From Bugula neritina (lineage: Eukaryota > Bryozoa > Gymnolaemata > Cheilostomatida > Bugulidae): a stretch of DNA of 64,000 nt. Both the position numbers and the translations under genes were made by a program. A model generated the notes under the pieces. The model had not been told where the DNA came from, ran no database searches, and saw nothing but the letters and a program-made list of their open reading frames with translations. The stretch spans positions 4,951,241 through 5,015,240 of the forward strand of contig OZ037768.1 in the NCBI GenBank assembly GCA_964035545.1, in the 5' to 3' direction. Below, piece after piece: positions 12,401 to 30,449 of this stretch (position 1 is its first letter; every line of letters begins with the position of its first letter).

Positions 12401-14915
12401 TATTGAATATAAACTTTAAGTTACACTATGTAAAACCCAGGGTATTTTGCAGAAATTAAACCAAAAATAATGTAAAAACTTGTTTATAAGATTATATATA
12501 TGCTTATAAATGTGATTCATTCCCAATATGTTCAAACAGTAATTAATATTGTTTTCCAAATAATTTGTTGGAATTTGCTAACTGCTAGCTGGTGTTTTTT
12601 TAAAAGAAGCCAATCTGTACTTCTGTGGCATGTCCAGTGTGCAGTATCAAAGTGTGTATGTATATATGATGTCTGGTAAACTACCCTGCAGGTTGAAATA
12701 CTGAGGAAAAGTCAACAGGTTGATATAGATGAAGGCTATTTGTCTAAATTCACAGAAATATGCTACAATACAACAGATGGTGGAAAATCTTACGCTAACT
12801 ACTACAAACCAACGGTATTTATCTGTTATTTCATATATTTGTATATTATAAATGTTTATGACTATAAAAAAGTAAATGATAGCAATTGTGGTGATGATGC
12901 TACTATTATTACACACCTTATTATATAGAATAAAGATTATGAAGGCCCAGATGGTGAGTTACCTCCCCTGTTGGTAAAAGCACACGGTGGGCCGACATCT
13001 TCAGCAACAACTAGCCTACAGTTACCAATACAATACTTCACCAGTAGAGGGTTTGCTGTACTTGATGTCAACTACAGGGGGAGCACAGGCTATGGTCGAG
13101 AATACAGGCTAAAACTAGCAGACAAGTATGTGAGATCTGTTAATTTTTTTATATTAATACTCATTTCTTCATCTTCGTATGACTAAATGAACTACTAGGT
13201 GGGGCATATATGACTATATATATTATCTAGGTGGGACATATATGACTATATACATTGTGTAGGTGGGGCATATATGACTATACACATTGTCTAGGTGGGG
13301 CATATATGACTATATACATTGTGTAGGTGGGGCATATATGACTATATACATTGTCCAGGTGGGGCATATATGACTATATACATTGTCTAGGTGGGGCATA
13401 TATGACTATATACATTGTGTAGGTGGGGCATATATGACTATATACATTGTCCAGGTGGGGCATATATGACTATATACATTGTCCAGGTGGGGCATATATG
13501 ACTATATACATTGTCTAGGTGGGGCATATATGACTATATACATTGTCTAGGTGGGGCATATATGACTATATACATTGTCCAGGTGGGGCATATATGACTA
13601 TATACATTGTGTAGGTGGGGCATATATGACTATATACATTGTCTAGGTGGGGCATATATGACGTGGATGACTGCTGTGCTGCTGCTCAACATTTAGCTGA
13701 TAACAAACTGGTTGATAGAAATAAACTGTGTATTGATGGTGGCTCAGCTGGTGGATACACAACTCTGGCTTGTCTGGCCTTTAAAGATGTGTTCAAAGCA
13801 GGTCAGTTTTAGCAAAAAGTTTTGAATGATTTCCTAAAAAATACCATTACATTTGGCTTGTAATGAAAGATGACATTTGTTAACATGACTTACTTTGTTC
13901 AATGGAAAGTTGTAATTAACGACTTGCTACCTCTGTAATCTGCTGTACCAGTGTTATCTCTCTGTTGAAGGAGCCAGTCATTATGGGGTGGCTGACTTGG
14001 AGCTACTTGCCAAAGACACTCATAAATTCGAGTCAAGATATCTGGATAATTTAATAGGTAGATGAATGCTACACTATGTTGATTCTTTGTTGTGAAATGT
14101 AATCAAGTTGTACGAAATGAGTAGAACCATAGTTGTTGTTTACTGACGTAATTTTAATCCCCCATCAACACCAGTTCTACAGTTTTCTCATGCTGAAATC
14201 TGTTTCCTGTTTATTGTATGAAGGAGTTTATCCTCAGCAAAGAAATATATATATTCAGAGATCTCCTATTCACAATGTTGATGGATTCAATTCTCCAATC
14301 ATATTCTTCCAGGGTACTGAGGATAAGGTATAGTCTGATGATACGTTTCTCTATATCTGTTATTCATTATTTCTATTACTAATATTATTATTATGTGTTA
14401 CATTTTATAACAGGTTGTTATTATTATTTTCAATTTTTCAACTTTCGTTACATTTTATAACAGGTTGTACCACCCAACCAGGCACAAATGATGTTTGACT
14501 CTGTGGAAAAGAAAGGAATTCCATGTTCTTTGGTCATGTTTGAAGGTAGTATTTTATATACAGAGAACATTAATAGCTTCACGTTAAATACCTAAAAAGT
14601 AAAGTAATATGCAATTGAAAATCTGAGGCTATTGGAATTCATGTGCTGAGCATGAGCATATTTAGTCACACTGCAGGTAGTGTTTTACTCATCCAATACA
14701 CACATCTCCATCTTCTAATTCATTTAGGTGAACAGCACGGCTTTAGGAAGAGTGAAAACATTCAGACAGCATTGGATGGAGAATTGTATTTCTACTCTAA
14801 AATACTAAAGTTTGAAGCTGATTTACCTGATGGCATCTCAGATAAGGTATTGTCTACACTCTACACTATTGATGCATATGCTGTTTCAGTATTGGCAGAA
14901 GATAGTATATTGTAA
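9465..14915 (+). CDS. S9 family serine peptidase (acylaminoacyl-/dipeptidyl-peptidase-like)
   Basis: This is a member of the prolyl oligopeptidase family, probably a cytosolic enzyme releasing N-terminal residues from peptides. Fifteen exons: 9465-9591, 10267-10404, 10504-10655, 10792-10908, 11033-11119, 11255-11332, 11604-11809, 11928-12120, 12692-12814, 12929-13125, 13647-13801, 13971-14057, 14224-14327, 14464-14545, 14728-14915. They join in phase to 677 residues. The N-terminal half (about 1-400) has propeller features (EWKTPIS near 13; [17 protein letters not shown]), and the C-terminal half is an alpha/beta hydrolase. The triad is Ser506 (GGSAGG), Asp587 (QGTEDK) and His619 (GEQHGF). 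No signal peptide or membrane helix is seen. It resembles the S9C-type enzymes of bacteria and plants more than mammalian APEH. Intron 10 is largely a minisatellite made from the exon-11 acceptor. Two other introns contain duplicated splice signals. The donor of intron 1 (GTGATT) is weak. A truncated copy lies upstream. Confidence 0.93.
12121..12452 (+). repeat. Duplicated 5' splice-site segment in intron 8 of the S9 gene
   Basis: The first roughly 63 bases of intron 8 (12121-12183, starting GTATGTTTATGT) recur at 12390-12452 with about 85-90% identity. The second copy is preceded by GGGAAG, which makes a good donor. A T-rich acceptor-like TTCCGTTTAG ends at 12321. Together these outline a 68-bp candidate exon (12322-12389) that would bring an in-frame TAA directly after exon 8. 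Confidence 0.7.
13197..13644 (+). repeat. 32-bp minisatellite, 14 units, in S9 intron 10
   Basis: Fourteen head-to-tail units of exactly 32 bp begin at 13197 with AGGTGGGGCATATATGAC and continue TATATACATTGT plus two variable bases. They abut the real exon 11, which begins with the same 16 bases at 13647. Units differ mainly in the last two bases (CT, GT or CC) and at a few other sites. Each unit carries the AG of the 3' splice site plus the first 16 bases of exon 11. Confidence 0.97.
14397..14468 (+). repeat. Duplicated exon-14 acceptor in S9 intron 13
   Basis: A 22-bp segment (GTTACATTTTATAACAGG plus TTGT) occurs at 14397-14418 and again at 14447-14468. The second copy contains the real acceptor (AG at 14462-14463) and the first bases of exon 14. 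The upstream pseudogene has only one copy, so this is a local tandem duplication with a 50-bp period. Confidence 0.85.
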
Positions 14916-15672
14916 CTGAATATTTCACAATTGTACGATATTGCTTCAGTTCATACTTTGAGTTCATGCCTATGATTGTTGTAGATCTCCATAAGCAACT
15001 ATGCTTGAGCTAAAGATATGCTGGGTAGTCCTACAGTTCATCTATGCACAAGTTATGACCAGTGTTTCATTACTATTATATATTAACACATTAATACTTG
15101 GTGTTTCGGGATAGTTCATACTTCAGAAATATTTTTAATTATTATGTTACTATTAAATTTTACTGAAGATTATAAAAACAGTGCCATACTTGTTAAGTTG
15201 TTAGACTCTAAAAACCTCTGGTAACTTTTATTTATTTATATTATTATTTGATATTATTTACATTAAATTCAAAAGTTCTATATTGAGTTTTATTATTTCA
15301 ATAAACCTTTTTCTTGGCTCATTTGCCAAGCGATGGGGAGATACAAAGGAATTTATGCATTTTTTGTTGTTTAATGATACAAGTCTGTGACAACTAGCTA
15401 CTTCTGATAGCAACTAATTAACAAAACTGATTTCAGTAAAAACTATAAATTATTTAACTAAACATTTAGCACAAAAATATTTTGCTGGGAGTGTTTTTGA
15501 AAGGAAGAAAAGAAAAAAGTCATTTTTCTTGACATTTGATATTTACAACAAAAGGGTGAAGAATCAATGTTAAAATTAATATAAGTGGAAAACAGATAAC
15601 GAAATTAAAATCGACCACAGAGTAACAAATACCCAATGATATTTCAATAATAAATACCCTAATGAGAAAACA
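14916..15672. other. Convergent 3' region of the S9 gene and DTWD2
   Basis: AATAAA at 15300-15305 is the likely poly(A) signal of the S9 gene. Homology to the pseudogene flank runs to about 15010. TTTATT at 15288-15293 would serve the minus gene, so the two 3'UTRs may overlap. No coding sequence is seen. Confidence 0.45.
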
Positions 15673-17927
15673 TCAAGATTTTGGAGTAGACCTTTGTGAT
15701 TTATATAGACCATTCCTGATGAGGTATTCTTTGCTCTGATGTGGAACAGCTCCATGATGCAGTTGAAACTCGCAAAGGGCCGTTAAAGGCTTGGTTAAGC
15801 ACTAGAACCAATAAAAAGTTTGCATATATACTAGTAATTGGCTGGTCAAAAGCAATGAACGAAAACTTCTTAGTTATAGCTCAATGGGCAAAACCATTTG
15901 AATTTTGTTAGTTGTATTCTCGTGAAATAAAAAAAGAAGCTTCTTACTTTATCTTTCATTTCGTAAGTTATTTACGAGCCTGTACTAAGGCTAGAGAAAG
16001 TAACAATAGACCATTCAATCTCCAGCCTATATGGTAAAGAGCTCTAAAACAATGTTTAGACCTAACAGAGGAGACTGTTAAGTGAAAAGACAAATGGCAA
16101 TTGCATGTATACATTGTTACAAACCTCAAATAAATCATTTTTCTTTTCAAGTAGCTGTAAAGCCAAGGCCACACTTTCTACTGTTGATAAACATTCATCT
16201 GTAGGCTGAGTTCTAACAACATACTTGCTTAAGGGTGGCTTTGTCACCTTCACCTTAAGTAAAAAGAAAAGTTTGAAATAACCATTAATATTAATAATCC
16301 ATTGCCAACTTATCCAAAACCTTTAGTTGATCAAAACACAAAATAAAATTTAGACAACAGACCATACAGATTAGAGATATATGTGATTACAAAGGGGCAA
16401 ATATACTTGGCATTTTGCTCTAACACACACCTTTTTTATACTATGCAGAAACTTATTTTTGCTGTATATTGCTTTAGCTTGGAGCCATGTGCCATCTAAT
16501 ACTATCAGGTTGTAGGTTTGATCTGTGGGGAGACTTTCAATATCCACTGAATTGCTATCAGGGTAGAGCAGAACAGTGTAGGGACTTTCAAGTAGCGATA
16601 GAAGTTCAGGATATCTGCAGTATATAAACAGAAAATCCAACATAGATGAGCAGATAACAATGCTATTTAATATAATATCAGATGTTAGGCTCACAAATTA
16701 CATCTGAAATTAATTTCCTGTACCCAAAAACTAGTTGTAAACAAAGCCAAAAAAGAACGTAAAGTAACATGCACTTTCAAACATGGTAACTGTCACTTTT
16801 TAAAATACTATTCTATACTCTAGACTTTAATATACTACTCTTCAACAATGAGCTCGAGAAAACTATTTTAACTATTGAGGACAATATATAGATAAAATGT
16901 AGCTTACTTATCTAGATTGAATCTAGACCCTTTTAGTAGTGTAATAGCTTCTGGTTTCAAGCCAAAAGTCAACATAGCTGTTGTAGATAAGCATCTTTTA
17001 TCCTGGAGAAGAAATAAATTCATAAAGTATTATTAGGTAGCAAAGAAATAAAAAAATTGCAAATATGTATAAATGCTACTTGCTACAATATTAGATACCA
17101 AGACGTGGATTACATTACATGAATATAAAGAATGACTAAAATCCATAGTAATAGTCTGCACAAACTCCAGAGTTATGCCATTTATAATTTAGATTTTCCT
17201 AAACAAAACAGGCCTAAGAAATGTCACTTGGATACTGAATGTGTTACCTCATATGGGTGCTGTAGAATGCAGACCTTTGAGCGAACTTCTAATGGTGGGT
17301 GAGGAAGAAATGGACACCAGCAAACCGTGATTGGTCGCCTAGCAACATAATAACATGTATGATGGACAGCAGCTAGTTAGATGTGACCTGCAAACGAGTA
17401 GTCAGCCAGTATTGTACAGGTAGGGAACTACACTAATTTGGGACTAATTGAAAGTTAGTTTAAGGAGTTATCTTTCCATTACACTCTAGAGTCTAGATGG
17501 TGTAACCAGATAAACAGATATAAACAGTGCAGTCTGTGTCTATAGTCAGCTCTTAGTAAAAAGTAGAACTTGTCATCAGATATGTGGGAAGTCAGAATCT
17601 GGCAAAAAATTAAGTTTTTATAGGCAAAGTTAATTACTACACACCAAGCGTTGTCAAGAAAATTAATTTGCTAATACCATAATATGATCAGTCAAGCTTT
17701 GTCATTTACTTATTTGTATGTCTCTCAATATATTTACTATGCAAAAATCTCAAGTTTTGCTTGATTGAGTATTTAAATTCAATTTGACTGAAAAAGATTG
17801 AGACTGAAAATTTACGATGTAGACATTATTGACCCAACCTGCACTTTCCACATGTCTCCCGCCGCTTGACACACGCTTCCTCTTCATGATCAATACCAGG
17901 AAACAGCAAGTCAGTTTGATCATCCAT
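15673..17927 (-). CDS. DTWD2: tRNA-uridine aminocarboxypropyltransferase (DTW domain protein 2)
   Basis: DTWD2 transfers the aminocarboxypropyl group of S-adenosylmethionine to uridine in the D-loop of tRNAs (acp3U). Six minus-strand exons (17927-17839, 17338-17248, 17002-16908, 16614-16431, 16253-16125, 15801-15673) join in phase to 238 residues. Visible features are a cysteine cluster at 26, 29, 36 and 38 (CGKC...CWC) near the N-terminus and the family signature D132-G-T134-W135 followed by QAK. A conserved segment [13 protein letters not shown] precedes a C-terminal part ending near ISNGL-like RNGLY. The human protein is about 300 residues; the difference is mainly at both ends. A strong acceptor-like site lies 20 bases 5' of the ATG (plus 17948-17949). 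The upstream gene DTNBP1 is divergent; the S9 gene is convergent. DTWD2 is preferred over DTWD1 because of the compact cysteine cluster and the C-terminal match. Confidence 0.88.
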
Positions 17928-20433
17928 AGAGAGTGTGCGATTTTACTCTAAAAATAAATTAATAAGTAACATTTGCAACAATTTTATGCAGTTCATTACA
18001 AAATCCCAAATATCCAATCATGATAGCTGAATACAAGTAAGGAATTTTACACACCTCAAGTCTCTTAGCACAAAATAGGTCAATATTCAAATTACAGTAG
18101 CAACTATGGTATCTATATATGACAAGCATTTACTGACTGCATATCTTTTTAAATTATCTGCGATTTCAACAGAATATTTTATATGTGTTGGAAAAATAGT
18201 TAGTACTTTAGAGTTTTGTCCCAACAATCAACATAGCCAGTAAAATTTTATTCAGCAACGATGCTTCTAGCTCTTTAAATACTAAATAGTTTATAGCACT
18301 ATTTTTATCAAACCATCATTATGTTTTTGAAGTTTATAAACTCAAAATATGTAAGCATCAACACTCTGAAGTTTAATAAATATATGCTCATACTTATACT
18401 GCCTTTATATTTTATAGTTTATAGGAAAAATGTTGATCTTAAAGTTTGGCTTAATTTGACAGAAAACAATTTGTCCAAAACAAGATTATGCTACTAGTAT
18501 TTATATTTATATAAATTGATACTTTTGACATTCAAGTAATAAGACGTTTTGGTGTAGTCAAAATTTTTAGTGAAATTTCTCACTAGTTCAACTTTAACTT
18601 TACGTTACTGTAACACTAACAGTAACTGTAAGTGTACAACTACAAGTATATAATATTATAATACTAAGTCTAATACTAATACAGTAATACTAGTACTACA
18701 CAGTCCACACTCTACTCAGCTGACTCTCAGTGATACAGTGTCAATGTGAGTGTGAGTGATACTCTGATAGTGATACTGATTATTATTATCAATATGAATA
18801 TCATCGACATTATCATTATGATTATCATTATGATTATTAATATTATTACCATTATGGGATCATCACTTTAAATATATTACAATTAGTATTACTGTTGGTA
18901 TAAGTATTAGTGCTAGATTTAGTATTACTAGTAGTAGTACTACTACTAGCACTACAAGTATTTTTTCTATTTAAAACGAGACTCAGCTAACTTGATGAAT
19001 AATTTCTGAATATTGGAGACGACTCTACGAGGAGTAGTTATAGAGTTGTCTCCTTTAATGGAGTTTGCTTTTTATGAGTAGTCATTGAACTATAACTTAT
19101 AGTTTCAGTTCAGTGGTTAAACTTTAAAGTAATAAATCACGCTCTACGAGTTATCTCACCCAGCAACTCAGAGAAATAATAATAATATAACCTTTGCAGG
19201 AAGCGTCATGCTTCTAACAGACGCACACCCCCTTTTGGCTCTTTACCATCAATCTAGCTATGAGTTATAACCTATGGCTCTAAAATATCCGTAGAAGCGG
19301 CTCCGAGTTGGGGGTGATTCAGTGCAGTATTAATGTATAGCCTACTCATCATTGTTCAAATCTAAACCCCCAACTTCAAACTCATGACCCCGAACCAATT
19401 CGTTCAATGACTACCAACTCTGTGCTGCTTATAACGATTTGCATGGCTATAAGCTATTCTAATGTCTATACATTCGTATGTCTACAATTTCAATTTGTGA
19501 TTTATATAGTTATCTAATTATAATATTGGTTATTATTGTTATAAAATTCCTATAACACTAACAGGCAAAACTTCTTTAGTTATTGAATAATTATAAAAAA
19601 CATCATCATTCAATAAATATAATTTATATTTTAATCTTCCAAAACGTGTAAACTGTAAACTTTACACTTTACAGTGTTAGTGTAAAGGTAAAACTAAAAC
19701 TATAAGTAAAAGTATAAGTCAGTGTAAAACTAAATGGAATAAATTATAATATTAATTGTATTGAATTTTATAATATTAATATTAGTTTTAGTTATTAAAT
19801 TTAATTATAGTTATTATTAATATTGTTGTTATAATTATCAATTATAATGATGTTAATTTAATTTAAAAATAAATCTCAATTTTAATTTACATTGATGATT
19901 GACTATGAGTATGTCTATTTAGTTTGAGTCTTATTGATTTATTTTCAGTGATTGAGTTTGACTCAGTTTAACACTAAGTTTCTTGCTCTTGGCATAATTT
20001 AAGTATAACTATAGCTTATAAGTATGAATGTTAATATAATCATAATGATTAATGATAATCACAATGAGTGTCTCACAATAATCAATAGTGTTGCTGCTAA
20101 CCATGAAACACTATTTTGAGTTTTAGTGGGAAGGGTTTAACCAATATGTTTTAAAGACCTATGCACAATTTTGCTATTTAAACTTGATATAGTGAGTATT
20201 TGAAAATCTATTTACTTTTAAGTGGTTAGTAGGCTAAGCATTACAATTAACTTAACAAGAAAAACCCTAGTGATCCTGGTATGTGTATTTTCAGTTCCGT
20301 TAAATTGTTAAATAAATAGACAAAATAGGTACAGTCGTTGCGAATAAAATCGTATTACAAATATCTTTTCTAATTTGTTGCAATTCTATTCCTTTTTGTG
20401 TTTTAGTTTTGGAAATTGTTTTCATCTCATATG
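17928..20433. other. Divergent spacer between DTWD2 and DTNBP1
   Basis: This is about 2.5 kb without exons. It holds degenerate simple tracts at about 18600-18960 (units such as TAATACTA, GTGATACT, ATTATCATTATG) and about 19740-19870, and two inverted repeats at 19015-19053 and 19306-19375. A very T-rich acceptor-like site ends at 20406, 27 bases before the DTNBP1 start codon. Confidence 0.5.
19015..19053. repeat. Strong hairpin
   Basis: A 13-base arm (GGAGACGACTCTA) and its near-perfect complement (TAGAGTTGTCTCC) flank a 13-base loop; twelve Watson-Crick pairs and one G-T are possible. The block GAGTTGTCTC of the second arm also occurs at about 553-562, so it may belong to a dispersed element. 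Confidence 0.6.
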
Positions 20434-23400
20434 ATGCTTAAGTCGTTCCGAGCAAAGTTGGTTGCAGTCAAAGACGAGGTAACAGCAAGGTGAAACAATA
20501 TTAATTTTCTCTTGGGTTTACGGCTGCAATAGTCACTAAATTTTTAAGATTGCATCATAAATTGAAAATTTAAACTAAATTTACTTACGAATGATGTTTA
20601 ACCGATCTATGTTTATATACGTTGAGAGTTTCTAGCCACATTACATACGTTTTAGAAATTGAAAATTACAATTTATTCATTTTATAATTTCTACTACTTC
20701 AGTCTCAAGTCAGTCACTGATGGGTTATCAGATAAAAAAGTGTTGGATGAACCAACCATCTCCATTACAACATCCCAATATGGTGACTCTTCCGACACCA
20801 GTGATCAAGTGGTTGTAGGAGAACATAATGATGCAGCTCAAGACTTGCTCAATCGGTTTGTAAATTTTCATATTTCAGATTCAGGTTTGGAACATTCATT
20901 AGTTTGATGTGAAACAATGGACATCAATGCTTGCCTGTTTTGATATCTGTAAAAACGTCAATGATATTTGAAAGATAATTCAACCACAGTTCCTGTTGTT
21001 TCCTGATACGGCTACCCTTGCTAATTAATGGTATCAGAGATAAGATTATAGCCCAATCTTTTGTTAAATTGTATTTCTATTGGAAAGAAGAATTTATGTG
21101 AGTGTTTTGTTATAGTCATGTATTTAGTAGTGTATTTCAATGTTTGTGCAGATATGAAAACACCTGGGAGGAGCTGTATACCGTTGCTCAAACTAACATA
21201 GGTAAATCTAAAGTAAGTAGTATTACACATTTGTTGTTCATTTACTTCTAGTAAGCCTTGTATGCTTTGATGCATTATTTTTAGGCCAGCTAACTTTAAA
21301 ATGTTTTTTATTCGAATTAATTCATTCGGTGTAATCACCACTAAACATGTTTGTATGACTATGTACAATGAGGGCACAGTCTTTATTGACCATGTTTTGT
21401 AGAACATTGTTAAGGACTTCTATTCCATTCAAGCTGCTACATCTGCTATGGGGGACAATGTCAAGGATTTTGAAGCAGAAGTGGGCCAATTGCCTTTGGT
21501 CTTGTCAACAATTCAAACTATAACTAATCAAATAGGTATTTGCATAACAATGTGTCATTTGGTTGGGTAATGCAGCTTTATTAACTACACGCTATTTTTT
21601 GTTAAAACCTGTACTACTTATTTACTGTACAGACATTATACAATTTTGATAATAATATAACGTTATTTATTATTTAAGCAACTTCCAAAATAATGCGTTT
21701 TTATCTCTTTTTGGTGGAGTTTAAACTTTTCATTGTTTCAGCAGCAGCATTGGAATATAACAACACAATTCTAGCATGCTTCAAGTGTTTATGTTTCATC
21801 ATGGAAGCTGATACATAGCAGCCATGTTTATGTCTGATGGTAATGTGTGATGCTGTGTTATTCAGTGGATCTACATAGTCAGTGTGCTTTGATTGAAAAT
21901 AGCTTGGCCACACTCAACAACCTATGTGAAGAAGCTGACTTAGAGAAAGCCAAGCAATCAGAGATCAATAAATTAAATGCTTATGATTACCAAAAGAAGA
22001 AGCAGTTGGAAGCCTATTCAGGTTTGTGTTGGGGTCTGCTTGTAGACATGATGGAGCTAGCATCGTTGTAAAGTAGCATTTGATTATATGGCAATAATGA
22101 TGATTCATAATAAAAATTACAATGTGTAAAGAAAACATTAAGCTTCATTAAATATAAAGACACTTTTTCTGGTTTAAACAGGGGGTGGAGGGGTAAAAAC
22201 TTGGCTATATGGTATATTTTTTAAAGTACTAAAGCCAATAACATTAAAATTTGTCAACAATGATATCTGTTATAATGCACATCAATCTAAATACTTTAAT
22301 AGGCCCAAATAATTGCAAAAGTGTGGATGGCTGCTTACATTAGCCAGTTTATATATCATTACAGTTATTTTCAATAAAATAATAAAGGTATTACTTGTAA
22401 ATTTATTCTTCATGCAATTCTGTTCCCACATTTACGTCTGAAATATGAAAAGTTCAAGTGATTTTTTTTATCTCTGGTATAAAATCATCATAACAATTGT
22501 AACTATTGCATGCTTTAAATCTAAGTTTAGAACATTATGTGAGTTTATTAGTTTTAAACTGCTAGCTTCAAGGTAAATGTTTTTATAATTTTAGCCAATC
22601 TTGCTAAAGAACACAGAAGGAAAATAATTTCTTTAGAGTTGCGAGAAGCCGAAGTGAGAAGAGAAAAAGAATTATTCTATCAAAAAGCTTTTGAGGAAGA
22701 TATGCAACGATTTAAAATGGAACAGCACAATAGTGAGTTCAAAGCATATTAAAATTATTATATTCCAATTTTATATTGCCTAATTTGATTTTTGTGTATT
22801 GGTTTTGTTTCTCTACAAAATTTTGATGAACCAGGAATTTGCCTTTTGAGCATATGTTTCAATTAAAAATATGTGTCATTTTTATGGCGTTAGTACATCT
22901 ATATTTATATAGCCCTATTTCTCAGATTTATTCCGTAGTGCTATAAATGCCCAAATACATTCCCATTCACCAACCATTTGGTACCTTTGCAGAACAATCT
23001 TCTACTACCTTAGCTCAAGTGACTCTTCCAACCAACATAGAAGATGCCGAAAAGCTAGAGGAGTTTTTAAATGGTAATTAAAAAAAACAATTTTGTATAT
23101 TTTTTTTTAAAAAAAGGTCACCAGCAGCATAGAAAATACATGTAGATAATATTTAAAATTTATTTTTTGATCACAAATGCAGGTGAACTTAAACTAATAA
23201 CCCTTTTTTTATAGATAAGGGAGACATGACTGTAAATGGTATTCTTACTACAACTCAAGTAGAACCTGAAAAAGGCACCAGTAGAAGTGAGGACACACAA
23301 GGAAATGAAGCCAGTGATACTGACCAGAGTGGCAGACACAGTGATGTTTCTAGTGATGGTTTAGAGTGGGATGAGAATGCAGATACTATCGACATTCTAG

Positions 23401-23534
23401 AAGATTCTCTTGAAAAGGAGATAAATAGTATTGTGGAGCAAGGTAATGGCATACAGTTAGGTACCAGTGCTGATTCTGATAGAACAATGGTTGATGGTCA
23501 ACTTGATGAAGATACTGGTGTTAAGTATGATTGA
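20434..23534 (+). CDS. DTNBP1: Dysbindin (BLOC-1 subunit)
   Basis: Dysbindin is a coiled-coil subunit of the BLOC-1 complex, which acts in endosome-to-lysosome-related-organelle traffic. Eight exons (20434-20478, 20710-20855, 21152-21212, 21403-21535, 21866-22021, 22595-22732, 22993-23073, 23215-23534) join in phase to 359 residues, close to the human 351. Evidence includes the start MLKSFRAKLVAV, the RYENTW motif before the coiled coil, LCEEADLEK in the centre, and the charged helix with FYQKAFEEDM that marks the end of the dysbindin domain. The last exon encodes a long acidic, Ser/Asp/Glu-rich tail (about 107 codons), as in other dysbindins. A second ATG lies directly before the chosen one (20431). 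The exon-2 acceptor (AG at 20708-20709) was chosen because the alternative six bases earlier gives a stop. Convergent with MAPK7, with 302 bp between stops. Confidence 0.9.
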
Positions 23535-23836
23535 CTCGTATGATCATCTAGTATTCACTGAGATCTCTTATGGTTTTATGGTTTATCCTGTTATTCAAAA
23601 AATAACAGGAAGGTTTCAATAGTTAAACTTTATTTTTATACTAATTTAAAATTGAATTATTTTGGTGCTATGCAATCATGTTTGTTATTTTGTTGATATA
23701 TTTTATGATATTTGAAAAAATATACACACATACAAAACTTTTAAAATACTATTTAATAAAAACTATAGACATATGCAATGGAATTTTTATATAAAAACAT
23801 GATAAATACATTAAAAAATATGTAGAAAATGTACAA
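23535..23836. terminator. Overlapping convergent 3' ends of DTNBP1 and MAPK7, with hairpin
   Basis: AATAAA for DTNBP1 is at 23755-23760. The complement TTTATT for MAPK7 is at 23629-23634, so the two messenger 3' ends should overlap by more than 100 bases. Between the DTNBP1 stop and these sites is a perfect hairpin: CCTGTTATT at 23587-23595 and AATAACAGG at 23601-23609 with a 5-base loop. Confidence 0.65.
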
Positions 23837-29931
<6,095 letters not shown>

Positions 29932-30449
29932 TTTCAGATCTACATAATTGATAGGTGTGAATTATGATGTAAATCCAATATTTAGCTTTTTAAAAAGAGA
30001 ATTTCTAGAAAACACATAAATTCTATTAGATGCAATATGAATAGAAACCTATTGTTCGCCTTCTTCATCAAATGAACCTTTACTTAGTTCCTTATCTTAT
30101 CTTACCTTTTAGAAAGATAAACTCAACTCAAAGAATTAGACATATTTATTGAATGTAAACAATCGTTTACGGTCCTGTGAGAGCCCTGCTATATATTGAT
30201 ACATGATAGGAAATGTGTTTAATTTATTTAATGTCATAATAAAGATATGCTTGAAAAGTAAAAATCAAATTTTTGATACATTAGCTTAGAAGTTTAATTT
30301 ATAACTGATATGTAAACCGATTTACATGAGAAAGAAATTATACAATTATAATGTATGATTATTTATTGAAATAGTAAGTATTATTTACCTATAAGAGCGT
30401 TTTCATAAGCAAATCATGAAAAATAAAGACCAGCATTACTACGCCTATC

